In this document: positions 36,428 through 46,899 of the stretch, in pieces
Position numbering within the stretch: the stretch's first letter is position 1
How the letters are laid out: every line of letters begins with the position of its first letter
From: Symbiodinium natans
Lineage: Eukaryota > Sar > Dinophyceae > Suessiales > Symbiodiniaceae
NCBI GenBank assembly: GCA_905221605.1
Contig: CAJNDS010002275.1
Coordinates: 26,001-90,000 of the forward strand
DNA length: 64,000 nt
Direction: 5' to 3'
Notes under the pieces: generated by a model
Seen by the model: the letters and a program-made list of their open reading frames with translations, nothing else
What the model was told of the DNA's origin: nothing
Databases searched by the model: none
Program-made: the position numbers and the translations under genes

Positions 36428-36480
36428 CTGGCCCACTGTGCTGCTGATGTGGTAAAGGGGCGTCCGTTTCAAAAAAAACT
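36428..36480 (+). repeat. Dispersed repeat ending in an A-run, copy 2
   Basis: Second copy of the sequence at 32,608. It ends just left of the inverted-repeat element that begins at 36,487. Confidence 0.45.
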
Positions 36481-36486
36481 CTCTTA

Positions 36487-37172
36487 CAAGAATAAATAAA
36501 GGCAAGAAACAAAAACAAGAAACGAGGGAGTGGAATTTAGACTAGTTCTCTAATCTCATTCTCTTTTTCTCTCTGATTTTCAAGAAAAATGAAAACAAGA
36601 AAAACAAGAAAACAAGGGGGGTGGAATTTAGACTTCTCTCTTCTCTTTTAACTTCTCTACTTTTTCGAATTACAAAAGTTGCTTGCAATCGCTTGGCAGA
36701 GTAGTGTGGCAGCTTGCAGCTGAGAAAGATGAAGGACGCGAAGGTCCGATGCCTTGGTTCAGCTTTTCAAGTGCGTTAATGAGCTGTGCTTAGCGTCCAT
36801 CGTGGTAATTGTTTCTATCCTGGGGCGCATTAAGAGCAGTTGTGCATTCTGCATTGAACCCAGGTTTGAACAACTTTTTTCCAGCGAGCCCAGGTAGGTT
36901 TAAACAGGTTCCAATCTGGGTTCGAACCTGGGTTGAACTCTGGGTTTAACCCAGGTTCGAACTCAGGTTGGAACCTGGGTTCCAACCCAGGTTTGAACCC
37001 AGGTTGGAACCTAGGTTCCAACCCAGGTTTGAATCTGGATTCAAAATCAGAGGAGTGGAGGATTGATTTAATTCCACCTTCTCTCGACAAAAAAGAGAAT
37101 GAGAGCAGAGAACTAGTTTAAATTCCACCCAACTCGTTTCTTTGTTTTGTTTCTTATCTTCATTTGTTCTTG
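36487..37172. mobile_element. ~0.69-kb element with long terminal inverted repeats (MITE-like)
   Basis: The left end (36,487-36,585: CAAGAATAAAT, AAGAAACAAAAACAAGAAACG, GTGGAATTTAGACTAGTTCTC, CTCATTCTCTTTTT) is inverted at the right end (about 37,083-37,172) with close matching over about 90 bp. A second partial direct copy of the left end lies at 36,588-36,640. There is no transposase frame inside, so it would be non-autonomous. A target-site duplication is not evident, so the exact tips are uncertain by a few bases. A fold-back element is an alternative description. Confidence 0.7.
36858..37045. repeat. Palindromic AACCTGGGTT/AACCCAGGTT array
   Basis: Ten-mers AACCTGGGTT and AACCCAGGTT alternate with GAAC, CC and TG spacers about a dozen times. 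Adjacent ten-mers are complementary, so both strands can fold into successive hairpins. It lies inside the inverted-repeat element. The Phe-Asn-Pro-Gly-rich frames over it are by-products. Confidence 0.85.
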
Positions 37173-37458
37173 TGCGACCTTGGGACGCAGGTGGATCGCA
37201 AACTTTTGTTTCTACTGCTCAACACGTGAGTCTTTGCCGACGTGAGGTACCTTTTTGCCATGGAAGCACCTTCCAGATTTTCAAACGTGGCATCTAGCGT
37301 TCCAGTGTTGTTGCTGGTTGACGCATCTAACTTGTGGCACCTGTTGCAGGATTCACTTGATACTTTCACGGCAGAAAGCTGGCTGTGCTGGCACCGAAAA
37401 GGGTAAGGTCGTGCAGGCTCGGGTCGATGATGACAAGGATTCTTTCGGGTTTGGCTTT

Positions 37459-37518
37459 GAGGGTTTAAGGGTTTAAGGGTGAAGAGTTCAGGGTTTAAGC
37501 GTTTAAGGGTTTTTAGGG
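37459..37518 (+). repeat. Degenerate TTTAAGGG telomere-like tract
   Basis: GGGTTTAAGGGTTTAAGGG, then GGGTTTAAGCGTTTAAGGG. It resembles the TTTAGGG repeat with an extra A in each unit. Confidence 0.6.
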
Positions 37519-38213
37519 GCCAAAGGTGAAGGGCTGAGGGTCCGGGATACAAATCCGAATGCGCTAGGGAATATGCGCACTGCGCTGCCCGTTGTGCCTA
37601 CGATATACAAGAAATCTTTTTCAGTCTTGGAAGTATATAAACACCTTAGAACAAAACGGAAGATATTGCCAATACATTGATTAGCCGTCGAAAACCCTGT
37701 TCCCATTCAATTGGCGAATCACTCAGCAGTCAACAAGTGGCAGCTCTCTGCTTCCGCAATCACATGATTTCCAACGGCGCATCCGTGCTGTTGCCGAAGG
37801 CGAGGTCTTCCATGCAATGAATTAAAGAAGTCAATTCTGACTCCTTAACACGTCAGCTTCAAAAATCCTAAGCCTGCTCTCCCCAGCATCTCCATATGCA
37901 TAGCGGGAAACGACAGCATCATCTTAGCACAGGGTGCTGGACAGCTCCTCCAGCTTCTCCTATCTTCTTTCTTTTCTGCCGCAACCCTACCAAGTACATT
38001 GCGCCAGGTGTATGACACCTTTTGGAATGGTTGCACGAAGTCTTTAGAGACTTTTCGAGTCATGCCAGACTTGCAGCCAAGGATAAGCATGCCACCATCT
38101 CGTACATCACCTCCACGACCATTAAACACTTTGTATACAGGCAGGGCACTGTTAACATTCAAGAACTTCCTTCCACATCCAATCGCTTTTGCCCATTAGT
38201 GAGAGAGCGCTGC
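37519..38213. other. No gene seen
   Basis: Unique stretch. Frames on both strands are unrecognised. Confidence 0.45.
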
Positions 38214-38651
38214 TTATGTTCGCGAAGGACAACGACCTTTTGCCATCATCCACTTTGGGGCCCACTGGGCCCGTGGTATTGACTGATGACGGTGATCCAA
38301 GACGTTGTGAGCAAGGAACACTCTTTGCGTTTTCTTGATCAATTGAATGCACTCGTTATCCTTCGCAGAACCTTTGCTCGCGTGCCCCCCCTTTTCCTTC
38401 TTGCATGCAACCTTCCAACATGCCTGCAATCTGGAATTGCCCTTTGAGGAATATGAGTTGTGCTTAACTTGCTTGCTGATCGCATGATGCCTTTTTTCGA
38501 TGGTCTCCCTAGGCAACCATGCAAACTCAAAGAGGCTGTCTTGTGGAATGTCACTTCCCTGCACACCTTTGACTCGGTATGCAGCTAGCTTTCGCCGGTT
38601 TAGGCAAGCTACTTCCAATATTAATTCGTTTGCCTCATCTGCGGTTAACAA
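38214..38651 (-). CDS. Unrecognised minus-strand ORF
   Basis: A 145-codon frame from an ATG, with a charged, fairly protein-like composition: Glu/Ala/Leu-rich start, Lys-rich middle with KKEKGGHASKGSAKDNE, no membrane helix. It is the longest ATG-started minus-strand frame in this gene-poor interval. No domain is recognised and there is no supporting neighbour. It may be chance or part of a decayed retroelement with the plus-strand scrap at 38,770-39,135. Confidence 0.25.
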   Translation of the reverse strand: MLTADEANELILEVACLNRRKLAAYRVKGVQGSDIPQDSLFEFAWLPRETIEKRHHAISKQVKHNSYSSKGNSRLQACWKVACKKEKGGHASKGSAKDNECIQLIKKTQRVFLAHNVLDHRHQSIPRAQWAPKWMMAKGRCPSRT

Positions 38652-38769
38652 GGATGGAGCCTTTCAGGTGGCGTCGCTGTCTGCTTGCCGCAAGACTATC
38701 AAGTTGTTGAGACTGAAGAATTTTTGCCCGGCTTCGCCTTAGCTGTGCTTGTGCGGTAAAGAGCAGTCA

Positions 38770-39135
38770 GTTACTGGTTGGTCTCGGTGTACTGGCATCC
38801 TGAACATTGGACTAAACTTTTCGGTGCTCTGAATTGCTTCACTGGGGACGTCACACATCCAGGTGGGATTGGTGGCGACTTCAACCTTGTCGAAGAGAAA
38901 AAACCTGTTGACTTTGATCAATTGCTGGCACAGGGCGATCTTATCGCGATTCGGTTGCACACCGACAGTTGTTTTAGCAAAAGCGGTGTTGTTAAACCCG
39001 CGCTCCAAGTGGACAAGTCGTCGTCACTTGGACATCGCTGTCTGCTATCTTCAGAATCCAAAAGGCTTAGACCCAGATTCTGTGGTGTCCCACCTTGGCG
39101 ATGTGACAGATTTCATGACAAGTTTAAGTTAGATG
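38770..39135 (+). pseudogene. Possible retroelement RNase H-like scrap, frameshifted
   Basis: One frame reads IAIRLHTDS and, about 30 codons later in the next frame, TSRRHLDIAVCYLQ. Ty1/copia-type polyproteins end their RNase H domain with a catalytic TD(N/S) motif followed by an R-T-K-H-I-D-like motif and an aromatic helix, and the two pieces sit at about that spacing. The frame change between them would make the copy dead. The match is short and was made by eye. Confidence 0.25.
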
Positions 39136-40470
39136 ACATTCTGTCAACACTCACGAGCGCTGGGAATCCATCCAAGTAAAGATGTGCAGCAGGTATGGCG
39201 GATATGTGGTTTTCAAAACCATCGCGGTGAGAAGATGATGTTTGGCAGGTGTATTTGAATGTGGTGCAAGCCGTGTATATAAGTACTGTTCCCCGCAAGT
39301 TCTCATGTGCGCACCTCAACTTGTAAGAAAGAAGGAACGCTCACTCTCGGTCCAGAAAGTCAAAGCAGAGCTATGAAGATGGAAGGGTGAATATTTGGAT
39401 GGTGGAGAGTGGAGTGTATGTTCTTTACTTGGTTAGTCGCTGCAATTGCAATGGTGTCTTTGTGCTGCGCGATGGATTTGGTTGCTTTTTGGTCAACGAT
39501 GAATTCGGTGTGCGGTTTTGGTTGTGGCGGTTGCTGTTGTGGGTTTTTCCGGTTGGTTTGCATTGATTCTGCCATCGCATGATGGATGCAATTAGTTTCG
39601 CATTGGCATGCCTGTTGGAAAAAAGCCTGAACGAGTTGTGCGCGCATGCATTGTGTAGCATGCAGTGCAGGCTTAGAAGGTGCTTCCCCAGTGCTGGGCA
39701 AGCACCTGCTTTGTAATCAATTGGTCTTTAAAACCGCCCGGCGACTGCAGGGCTGCGGTTTTATTTTGCGTTGGCTATGAAGCCAAAATTATATGCATCA
39801 CAACCACTGGCGATCAGGTTGGGTTCTTCCCCTGAGTAGGCACCTTTGGTTGTCTTGTCTTGGATGAGGGGAAGAGCAGCGGGCATGCATCGCATTGCAC
39901 CTTTTTGTTAAACAGAGGAGATCTTGGAGTTGAGTCTGCTACTTCCGGCAATGACACGAAGGTCCACCCATTAGGAGTACATATGCAATCTCCCTTTTGA
40001 ATTTTCTTTCAAATTTGCATAGATTCTGTTCTTGCATCATGGACGCAATCATTTTGGCATTAGCGTGCCTGTTTGAAGAAGCCTAAACAAGTAGCAATTG
40101 GAAGTAGATAGGTGCGATGTGTGATTGCACACATGCGAACCAATTTGCTTTTTGTTGGTGTTTCTCCGTTGATCGTTTGAGTGCTGCTGGCATTTGAGCT
40201 CTTCAAGGGCACCCGAGGCAAGCTTAGCTTGCGTACTGAAGTTGCAAGGCCCATTTGCGGGCTGAGTGTTCAGTATCTTCAAAGCCCGTTTGCATGTGGT
40301 TTGCGTTTGCATGGAACAGGTCGAGATGGCCATTGCCCAACCTGCAAGCTTGCATATTTCTAGTCGGGTTTTGCACTCGTTCGATGTTTTCCCTAGTTGG
40401 CTATTGGTTTTGTGCTGCCTTTTCATATTGTCGGCAGGGAATTCGTGATTTCCGCTGCCAGGCCGACACC
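39136..40470. other. Gene-poor interval with a ~75-bp dispersed duplication
   Basis: About 75 bp near 39,565-39,640 (CATTGATTCTG to GCCTGAACGAG, containing ATGGATGCAATTAGTTTCGC) recur with substitutions at about 40,020-40,095 (CATAGATTCTG to GCCTAAACAAG). A short Met-started peptide of the form MDAI-ALACL could be read from both, so a duplicated exon is conceivable. ATG at 40,310 could start the following aquaporin gene. Confidence 0.4.
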
Positions 40471-40479
40471 CCATTGCTG

Positions 40480-42390
40480 CTGCGTTGTGCAGCTGAGTTT
40501 ATCGGAGTGTTTCTGCCATTCTTCACTGTCGGTGCGCGTCTCAGAATGAATGATCTTGGTTGCAACGCTTCTTCTATCTGATGAGGGTAATGGCGATTTG
40601 TTGGCAGCCGTGCACGGTTCTTGTTTTTTTGCTGATGCAACAAGTTCCGTGTGGTTCTAATCGTCGCTTCAATGTTTTGTGCGTGGGTTTGCTGACCATG
40701 CATGTTGGCAATGCGTCCATTTGCACGGCCATATGGGATCTTGTCAACGAGTAAGTTGCTTTATCATCGGTTGGACTGCTTGCGCATTTTCCATAGTCCA
40801 GCCTGTGTGGCTAAGTGTTCTATGATACGAGTCACACTGTGAGGCTTCAATGTGTTGTCCGGGGCCGCTCTTCTTGGCGGCATCTCCCTAGCTACGACAT
40901 TGTCCGTCGGGCACGTGTTGAAATCAGACGCGTTTGTTTTCAGTCTGAGCTGCAAGTACAAATTGTCTGATAAATGCAGGCGCTGCTCATCTTGTACGAA
41001 GCATGCTTCCTTCCTGTGGCCTGTAACTTGCCGCCAGAACTGTGCTGACCTATGCACTTGCTGGGCTTTCTGGGGCCAACTTTTCGCCGGCTGTCACTCT
41101 CGCGACCCGCACTTACTTTGTGACACATTCTCTCACACAACAGCGTGTGCAACAGTAGGAACCCGACGCTTGCAAAAAGAGGCTATATGTGAGCAAGAGA
41201 CTCGGCGGGCCAGGGGCTTAAGCAGGATCTAAGGACAGGTGATGTAGGACCGTCGGATGCCATAGAATGCAACCGGGTGCTATTTGTTCCGTTGGCTTTT
41301 CTCCTCATGTGACAACTAGGCCAGGACTTGATGGCTCTGTTGCCGTGACATATGCCCTGGTTTGGTGCTCGGCACGATCATTTTCGAGGATGCATGACCG
41401 GAGCTTGAACACACTTGTTTGTAGCATCACTGAAGAGGTTCAGTTCGTCGGCGGAATTTGCTGCGGATTCTGCTTCGCTCACACCCGAGTCACCAGTCGC
41501 ATGAAGAAGCGGTCTAGCATCTGTCATACTGCACCGTTGCCAAGGTGAACGTGTTCGCTGATTCTTTCAGGAGCCGCTGAAAATTGCATCGCAGTACAGC
41601 TACTGTCGTTGATTGTTTTTGGCAGGCTTGGCCCCGGTGCAGGATTTAGCGCCAACCTTAGTTTCACAACGCAATTTCACAACGCATGACATGCGTGAGA
41701 CAGCAAGGATTTCTAGTGGCCTTAGGCTGGGTCGATGCCTGCTTCTGCGAACTCATGTATTCTGCACTCTTTTGCTTCGTGGTTCGTGGCTCGGACTTTG
41801 TATGTTGTAGGTGCGTGCTGTGACCGCGAGCATGGAGTGCTTTCGTTCAGGTCCTCAACACCACAGCAGCCAAAGCCCACAGCGCAGAAGGGTGGGCATT
41901 CGGAATCGCAGCTCGGTTTCACGGTTTCAAACCATCTGCTGAAGTGCAGGAACGAGTTCTACGGCATGGCCATCGGAGCAATGGTTCTTGCGGCTTCATA
42001 TGCAGCAGGGCCCGTTTCGGGTGGCCTCATTAATCCCGCCATCACAGTGGGTGTGGAACTCGTAGAGCTCCCGTGCACCTTGTTGAGTTTGCATGAGCTT
42101 GTGGTCGATGTAGGGCCATTTGCCAACTTTTGAGCCTGCGATGCAGCTCTCAGGTGTGGACATTGCAGGAGCAGGCACGCTGCAAGCTGTTTGCTGCCGC
42201 TTTTGGGTTAATCTCCGTCTGGCAGGCGTCGGGTTCGGAAAGTCGTTGTTGTATGCCGTCTTCCAGTTGTCCGTAACTTACTTGTCGACACAAACATATT
42301 GCTATTCCATATCCTCAATGTGCTTCAGAGATCAAGGCTGGGAGCAGGCATTGCTGCGCTCTTGTTCAAGGTCGCAGCTCGGATGCATCA
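40480..42390 (+). CDS. Aquaporin (MIP) unit 1 of 4, multi-exon
   Basis: Exons of a major intrinsic protein domain are recognisable by comparison with unit 4. They are: helix 1 (AAEFIGVF, 40,490); VGLLTMHVGNAS (about 40,685-40,720); loop B with SPA in place of NPA (41,084-41,092); helix 3 (QFVGGICCGFCF, about 41,440); helix 4 ending at 41,781; VLNTTAAKAHSAEG (41,851-41,891); the second half with NPA at 42,032-42,040; GFGKSLLYAVFQL (to 42,268); and LGAGIAALLFKV (42,337-42,390). Introns at 41,782-41,850, 41,892-41,949 and 42,269-42,336 are GT...AG|G and keep the frame exactly. Earlier junctions are unresolved. MIPs conduct water or small solutes across membranes. The second motif is NPAI, without the usual arginine. 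Confidence 0.7.
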
Positions 42391-42582
42391 GTGATGTCAG
42401 CATGTCTGGTACAGAAAGAAGTGCTGCTTGGTACTTTTTGTTGTCGAGCTATCGTGTTTGTTCTTGAGCTGATGCAGGGCATTGCTCCAAGGTCCGGCCG
42501 ATGGATTTCGATGAGCCAGAGACACCAAAGACGAGGCACACGTGGCCATTCCAAGATTCACCAGAGCTTCTGTTTTTGTCAG

Positions 42583-44230
42583 GCTGATCAGCGAGATCAT
42601 TGGAACATTTGCTTTGGTACGCCTGGCCCTTCCACTGAATACGTTTGGCAAGAGTACGTTTTGGTAAGGTGGTAACCGTTGGCCTGTCGGCGTTGGCAAA
42701 GACTTCGATGGCTGTTGTCGCTATTGGCGGGCCAGCCTGGCATGTAAGTCGGTCGAGCTACTCGGTCACTCATGCGACTGCATGCGCATGCCAGGTGCTT
42801 GACAAGCATGGTTTATGCACTGGGAGATGTGTTCAAATCCTAGTCTATTTTTCAATGCAGTGCTCTTGTCGTTCGTTTGGCCATGTTGTTGTTTGTGAGG
42901 TCTGGAGCACACTTCAACCCCGCGGTGCCTGTGACCGTTCTGTTGAATGCACCGTGGCTTTCTTGCCGATGTAACCGGAGTTACTGCCAGGTCACGGTGG
43001 CAGTTCTGTTGAGCGGCCACGTCCTCCTGCCAACTTGACAGTTGCATCGCTGGATGGGGAAGGGTAAGACCCTGCCAGGACGCGGACATGAATCCCAAGC
43101 GCGCAGCCTGCCCGACTGCTTTGGGATGCCACGCCATTGGCTTGTGTCGTGGGCTTGTCTTTGACCTCCTCTTTGTTGCCAGTTTCACTATATCGGGTCG
43201 CAGCTGCTGAGCTGCATTGTGGCCGGATGGCCCGAAACCTACACGCGAACCTGAAACCTACACGGGAACCTGCAAGGAGGTTCTGCAGAGACTGTCTTTG
43301 CAGGTGCTTCTGCCTTCTCTACAATGGGAACTCGTTTGTGCTGGGGCCTGGCCAAGGCTTCTGTGCCCGACTTTTCCCACATCTGATTTCACAATTTTGC
43401 AAGAGAAGACGCAGTACTTAAAACATTCAAGATTCCAGAATTGATGTGCTTGTTCCTTGGCCACATAGTGGCCGTTGTAGAAGTTTAGATTCATAGTGTG
43501 GCAGCAAAAGCTACACTGTGCTGCACCAAAGAAACCTGGAGTGTGCTCGAGTCACTCGCGCAGCCTTGCCTCAGTGAGAGCCGCAAGGTTTCAGCCTGGC
43601 AGCGGCAGCTGTTGCAGAGCTGTGGTCTCCCCAGCGCTGAAAATTTCGAAGCGTAGCCTTGACATGCCTTGACGAATTTGAAGCCCTCTCAGGTTCTTCA
43701 CGACACTTCTGGCATTCGTTGTTCTCGGAGTTGCTGTATCACCCAAAACCAAAAGCTCGCAGCTTTATGGACTGGCCATAGGCCGGGCAGAGCCCACAGC
43801 AAGAGCGCAGCTAGCTAGGGCAAGAATCCACACAAGGCTTGCAAGTCGTGGAAGGACTTTGTGTTGTGGTGGGCGGATGCTCAGCTGGGAACATTTCGGG
43901 TGCTTGCCTGAATCCAGCAGTGTCCGTGCGGATCTCAAGGATCATGAAGGAACTGATGAGTATATCGGTAACCTGGCATGTTACCTGGCACTAAGATCGG
44001 GATTGCGGCCAGCACCGCAGGCCTTGCTAGTGGCAGCCACGGTTTTAGCCGGCTGTGTGGTGCTACTTTGTGGAATGTCGACCTCGCAGGATGGGCTGCC
44101 ACAAAGACGGCTTTGCGCTACTGCTTTTTTCAGCTCTTGGGAGGCAGGGACATCGAACTGGCAGGGTTTGGGATTGTCTCCACGACGACTGCTAGCCTTC
44201 GCGTCGGCCGGCATCGTGGCTCGCACAGGA
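42583..44230 (+). CDS. Aquaporin (MIP) unit 2 of 4, multi-exon
   Basis: Intron 42,391-42,582 (GTGATG...TTTTTGTCAG) joins HQ of unit 1 to LISEIIGTFAL in frame, so unit 2 continues the same protein. Exons: SEIIGTFAL (to 42,616); VVTVGLSALAK (from 42,669, after a 52-bp intron); MVYALGDV (to 42,830); SGAHFNPAV (from 42,900), with NPA at 42,916-42,924; probable helix 3 YIGSQLLSCIVAG (about 43,195); FFTTLLAFVVLGVAVSPKTK (about 43,690); and NISGACLNPAVSV, with NPA at 43,911-43,919. The last helix is weak (FFQLLGG near 44,130; AGIVART near 44,210), so the 3' end is uncertain. Valine replaces the arginine after the second NPA. It could be a degraded unit, but no in-exon stop was found in the clear parts. 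Confidence 0.65.
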
Positions 44231-44345
44231 AGCGTTGCAGGCGGGATTGCGCATCTACTTCACAGCGAGATCATCACTGAGTCCAGCTCAGCTTGTCCAT
44301 TTGTTCTTGCGGGTGCCAGCTTGTCTCTTTTGAGTTTTGATCGCT

Positions 44346-44463
44346 CTTTCTTTTTTTTTTCCCTCTCTCTCTCTCTCTCGCTCTTTCTGTTTTTCTCTGT
44401 CGCGCTCTCTCTCTCTCTCTCTCTCTCGCTCTCTTTTCTCTCTCTCTCTCTCTCTCTCTGTCT
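44346..44463 (+). repeat. CT microsatellite
   Basis: About 118 bp of TTTTTTTTTTCCC then CT repeats with interruptions (CGCTCT, TGTCGCG). The Ser/Leu-rich frames over it are by-products. Confidence 0.95.
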
Positions 44464-45359
44464 GAGGCGAGTGGACATGGGGAATCTTCCAAGCTCATCT
44501 TTGGGCATGCCTGATGCAGTGTACACTGCCGAATCTACCTGGCAGCGTTCAAAAGATTGCACATGTTGATTGTGTTCCAGCTTGAAGCTCGCAGATTCAC
44601 ACACATGTGGCACTTTCATTCATATGCTCTATTTGTGCTTGTGTGCATATCTGTGTGGTCCGAGTGTTGCACAATTTGGTGCGCGTCACACGCCTCGGCC
44701 TCGGCCGGCGTGCAAATCCATTTGGTCTTTACAGGCATGGAGCGGTTCCAAGTTCCGCAGAATTGTTTTGAGAGGGCCCATAGCTTGTCAAGGGGGTGGG
44801 ACATTGGGGGTCGTCAGGCAGTGCTTCGGCATGGCGGCCGTGTTCTGCGATGTTTCTTGAGCGACAGTCCCGGTAGGGGCAAAGGTTCGCACTGGAGCGA
44901 CAGTCCGGGGTGAGAAAAACCTGGGGACAAGGCTGCATGGGAGGCTCGGGGGAAGCTTGGAGGCAATGAAGATCGAAGCCCAGGCTCCGTGGCTGTCGTT
45001 TTATTGTGCGTTGTTTTTTTTTCTCAACTATCCTTCTCAGACAAAACATCATTTATGCCTGTGACTATGTAGAGCTTTATTTTGGGAAGAATGCAAGGCT
45101 CAGCCTGGAGTAGGGCTCAGGCCCAGCAAGGTTTTCAATTATTTTGTCATCAAGCTCGGCTGGTTTCTGAGGGGGCCGGCAAGGGACTGGAGGAATGTGC
45201 AAAAAAACTTCTGCCGGGGCAAACGCCCTGGAACATCCGAAGCAGTTCGTTTGTTTCTCTGCTGTGTTGTGTGGATTAGCAGCCAAATCACCAGTGCACC
45301 AAAGAGGCACAGGGGTGGACCTGGCATCCTTCACCAAAGCACCTGCTTAACGAGAATGC

Positions 45360-45640
45360 ACATATGCAGCTGTGCAGTGTCAGATTGTTCATATATTAAT
45401 TACCATAACATAGTTAGAGAATGCCAATAAACCTATAATAGAACTACGTCACTTTTGGTTGAACTAACAATGAACGCACTATCAGCAAAATAATAATAAT
45501 GGAACAATAAAAGTAAGCGAATAACCGACCTTGAATCAATTTTTCGAGAACTGTTTAATGAATGGTGAACAAAAACATAAATCTCATTATATAAAGCGAG
45601 GGAGTGTACTCGATATATTGTTTGTTTAAAATAGCATTTC
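45360..45640. other. AT-rich island
   Basis: A stretch visibly richer in A+T than its surroundings (ATATATTAATTACCATAAC, AAAATAATAATAATGGAAC, CATTATATAAAGCG). At its right side, GGGAGTGTAC (45,600-45,609) is inverted at 45,718-45,727 as GTACACTCCC. No recognisable frame on either strand. It may be an insertion of foreign or organellar origin, but nothing identifies it. Confidence 0.5.
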
Positions 45641-46032
45641 TGTCTTGCCTTACCGACCAACTTGACAATGCTGGCCAGTGGACCCACAGAACAAAGTTTA
45701 CACAGCCACAGACATCCGTACACTCCCCCAAGTTGAATGAGGAGAGCTTTAGACAATGCGTGTCTTGTCGCTTGACAGAAGCGGTTGAATCTCGAATGCA
45801 TGTGCAGTGCGAGCTGATTGCGTGTTCACAAACCGTTGGCATGTGTTTGGCTTGCGAAACGGATAGCCAAACAGCCGCACTGCTGTTCCCGATCAGTGAA
45901 GCCGCGCCTACCTCACCATGGCTGCCCCATCCTTGACTGCGAAGCTTCTGGTCGCGAAATTGGCTAAGCAGCCTTTGCTGAGTTTTGTGCTTTTTGGCGT
46001 GGAGCAAGATGTTCCTAAACTTGAGCGCTGAG

Positions 46033-46899
46033 GCTTCTCTCCGAATTTGTTGGCACGTTCCTTTTGGTGCTGACAGTCGGATGTAATGTCTTGGGCAGCA
46101 ATGCAACGTGGGGAGGCGTGTCAATCGCCTTTGTTCTTATGGTCTCCATCTACGCAATGGGAGCTATATCAGGAGCCAATTTCAACCCCGCTGTGTCGGT
46201 GACCCTTGGCATCTCCAAGTCTATGGGAGGGCCAGGTCTCGATTGGGCGACCGTGGGGCAGTACGCTATTGTCCAGACACTTGTCCGAACATGTCCAGAC
46301 ACTTGCTTCTTTTGTCCGTGCATTTGTCAGTAATCAGTGTGCCACATGTGCAGCATGTGCACACCATTAGCACAGAGATAGGCCCTTCGAGTTGAGGTCA
46401 GGAGCTGGCATTTCAGCCGCCATTTGCTACTGCTTGATGTTCGGCCGCAGCTTCAACCTGACGCCATCTGATGGATTTGGATGGCTTAACGCCGGATTGT
46501 GTGAGACGCTCTACACGCAGCTCGCTTTTGGCTAGTCTTGCAAGTGCTGATTGTATTGCACATGTTGAGATATTGGAGACCTTGCCTGTTTTTGCTTTTG
46601 ATTTTGTTTCAGGTTTGTGCTGTGCTTCGTTGTCCTCAATGTTGCCGCAGCGCGCAAGAATGCGACAGAGCACAATGAGTACTATGGCATGGCCATTGGG
46701 TTGGTCATCGTTGCAGGAGCCTATGGCGCGGGAGCCGTGTCTGGAGGCTGCTTCAATCCCGCAGTGGCTCTCGGAATCGATGTGTCGAGTGCAGCCCGTG
46801 GATTTGGCTGGTGTGTTCCTTATGTTCTCTTCGAAGTTGCTGGGGCAGCGGCAGCTGCTGCTCTTTTCAAAGTTGTACGTCCTGAAGACTTCTCTGGTG
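46033..46899 (+). CDS. Aquaporin (MIP) unit 3 of 4
   Basis: The exon from 46,033 (after CGCTGAG) encodes helix 1 (SEFVGTFLLVLTVG), helix 2 and loop B with NFNPAVSV (NPA 46,194-46,202), ending near 46,270 at YAIVQTL. The next exon (about 46,401-46,516) gives GISAAICYCLMFGRSFNL and CETLYT. A GC...AG intron (46,517-46,612) then joins in frame to FVLCFVVLNVAAARKN. The second NPA (46,755-46,763) is in GGCFNPAVALG. Helix 6 (PYVLFEVAGAAAAAALFKV) runs directly into unit 4 without a stop or intron. The junction near 46,270/46,401 does not resolve with standard sites; a 13-nt direct repeat, TGTCCAGACACTT, lies at that donor. Valine follows the second NPA instead of arginine. Confidence 0.85.

Larger units (their letters stand above)
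44231..46032. other. Spacer or long intron between aquaporin units 2 and 3
   Basis: No aquaporin exon is visible over 1.8 kb. It contains a CT microsatellite and an AT-rich island. Unit 3 resumes at 46,033 with the same codon phase (one base, then Leu-Leu-Ser-Glu) that unit 2 uses after its intron. A long intron within one gene therefore fits, but two separate genes fit as well. Confidence 0.5.

Noticed and set aside
36830-37121. Phe-Asn-Pro-Gly repeat peptides on both strands
   Set aside because: They come from the palindromic AACCTGGGTT array. The NPG string is not an aquaporin NPA motif.
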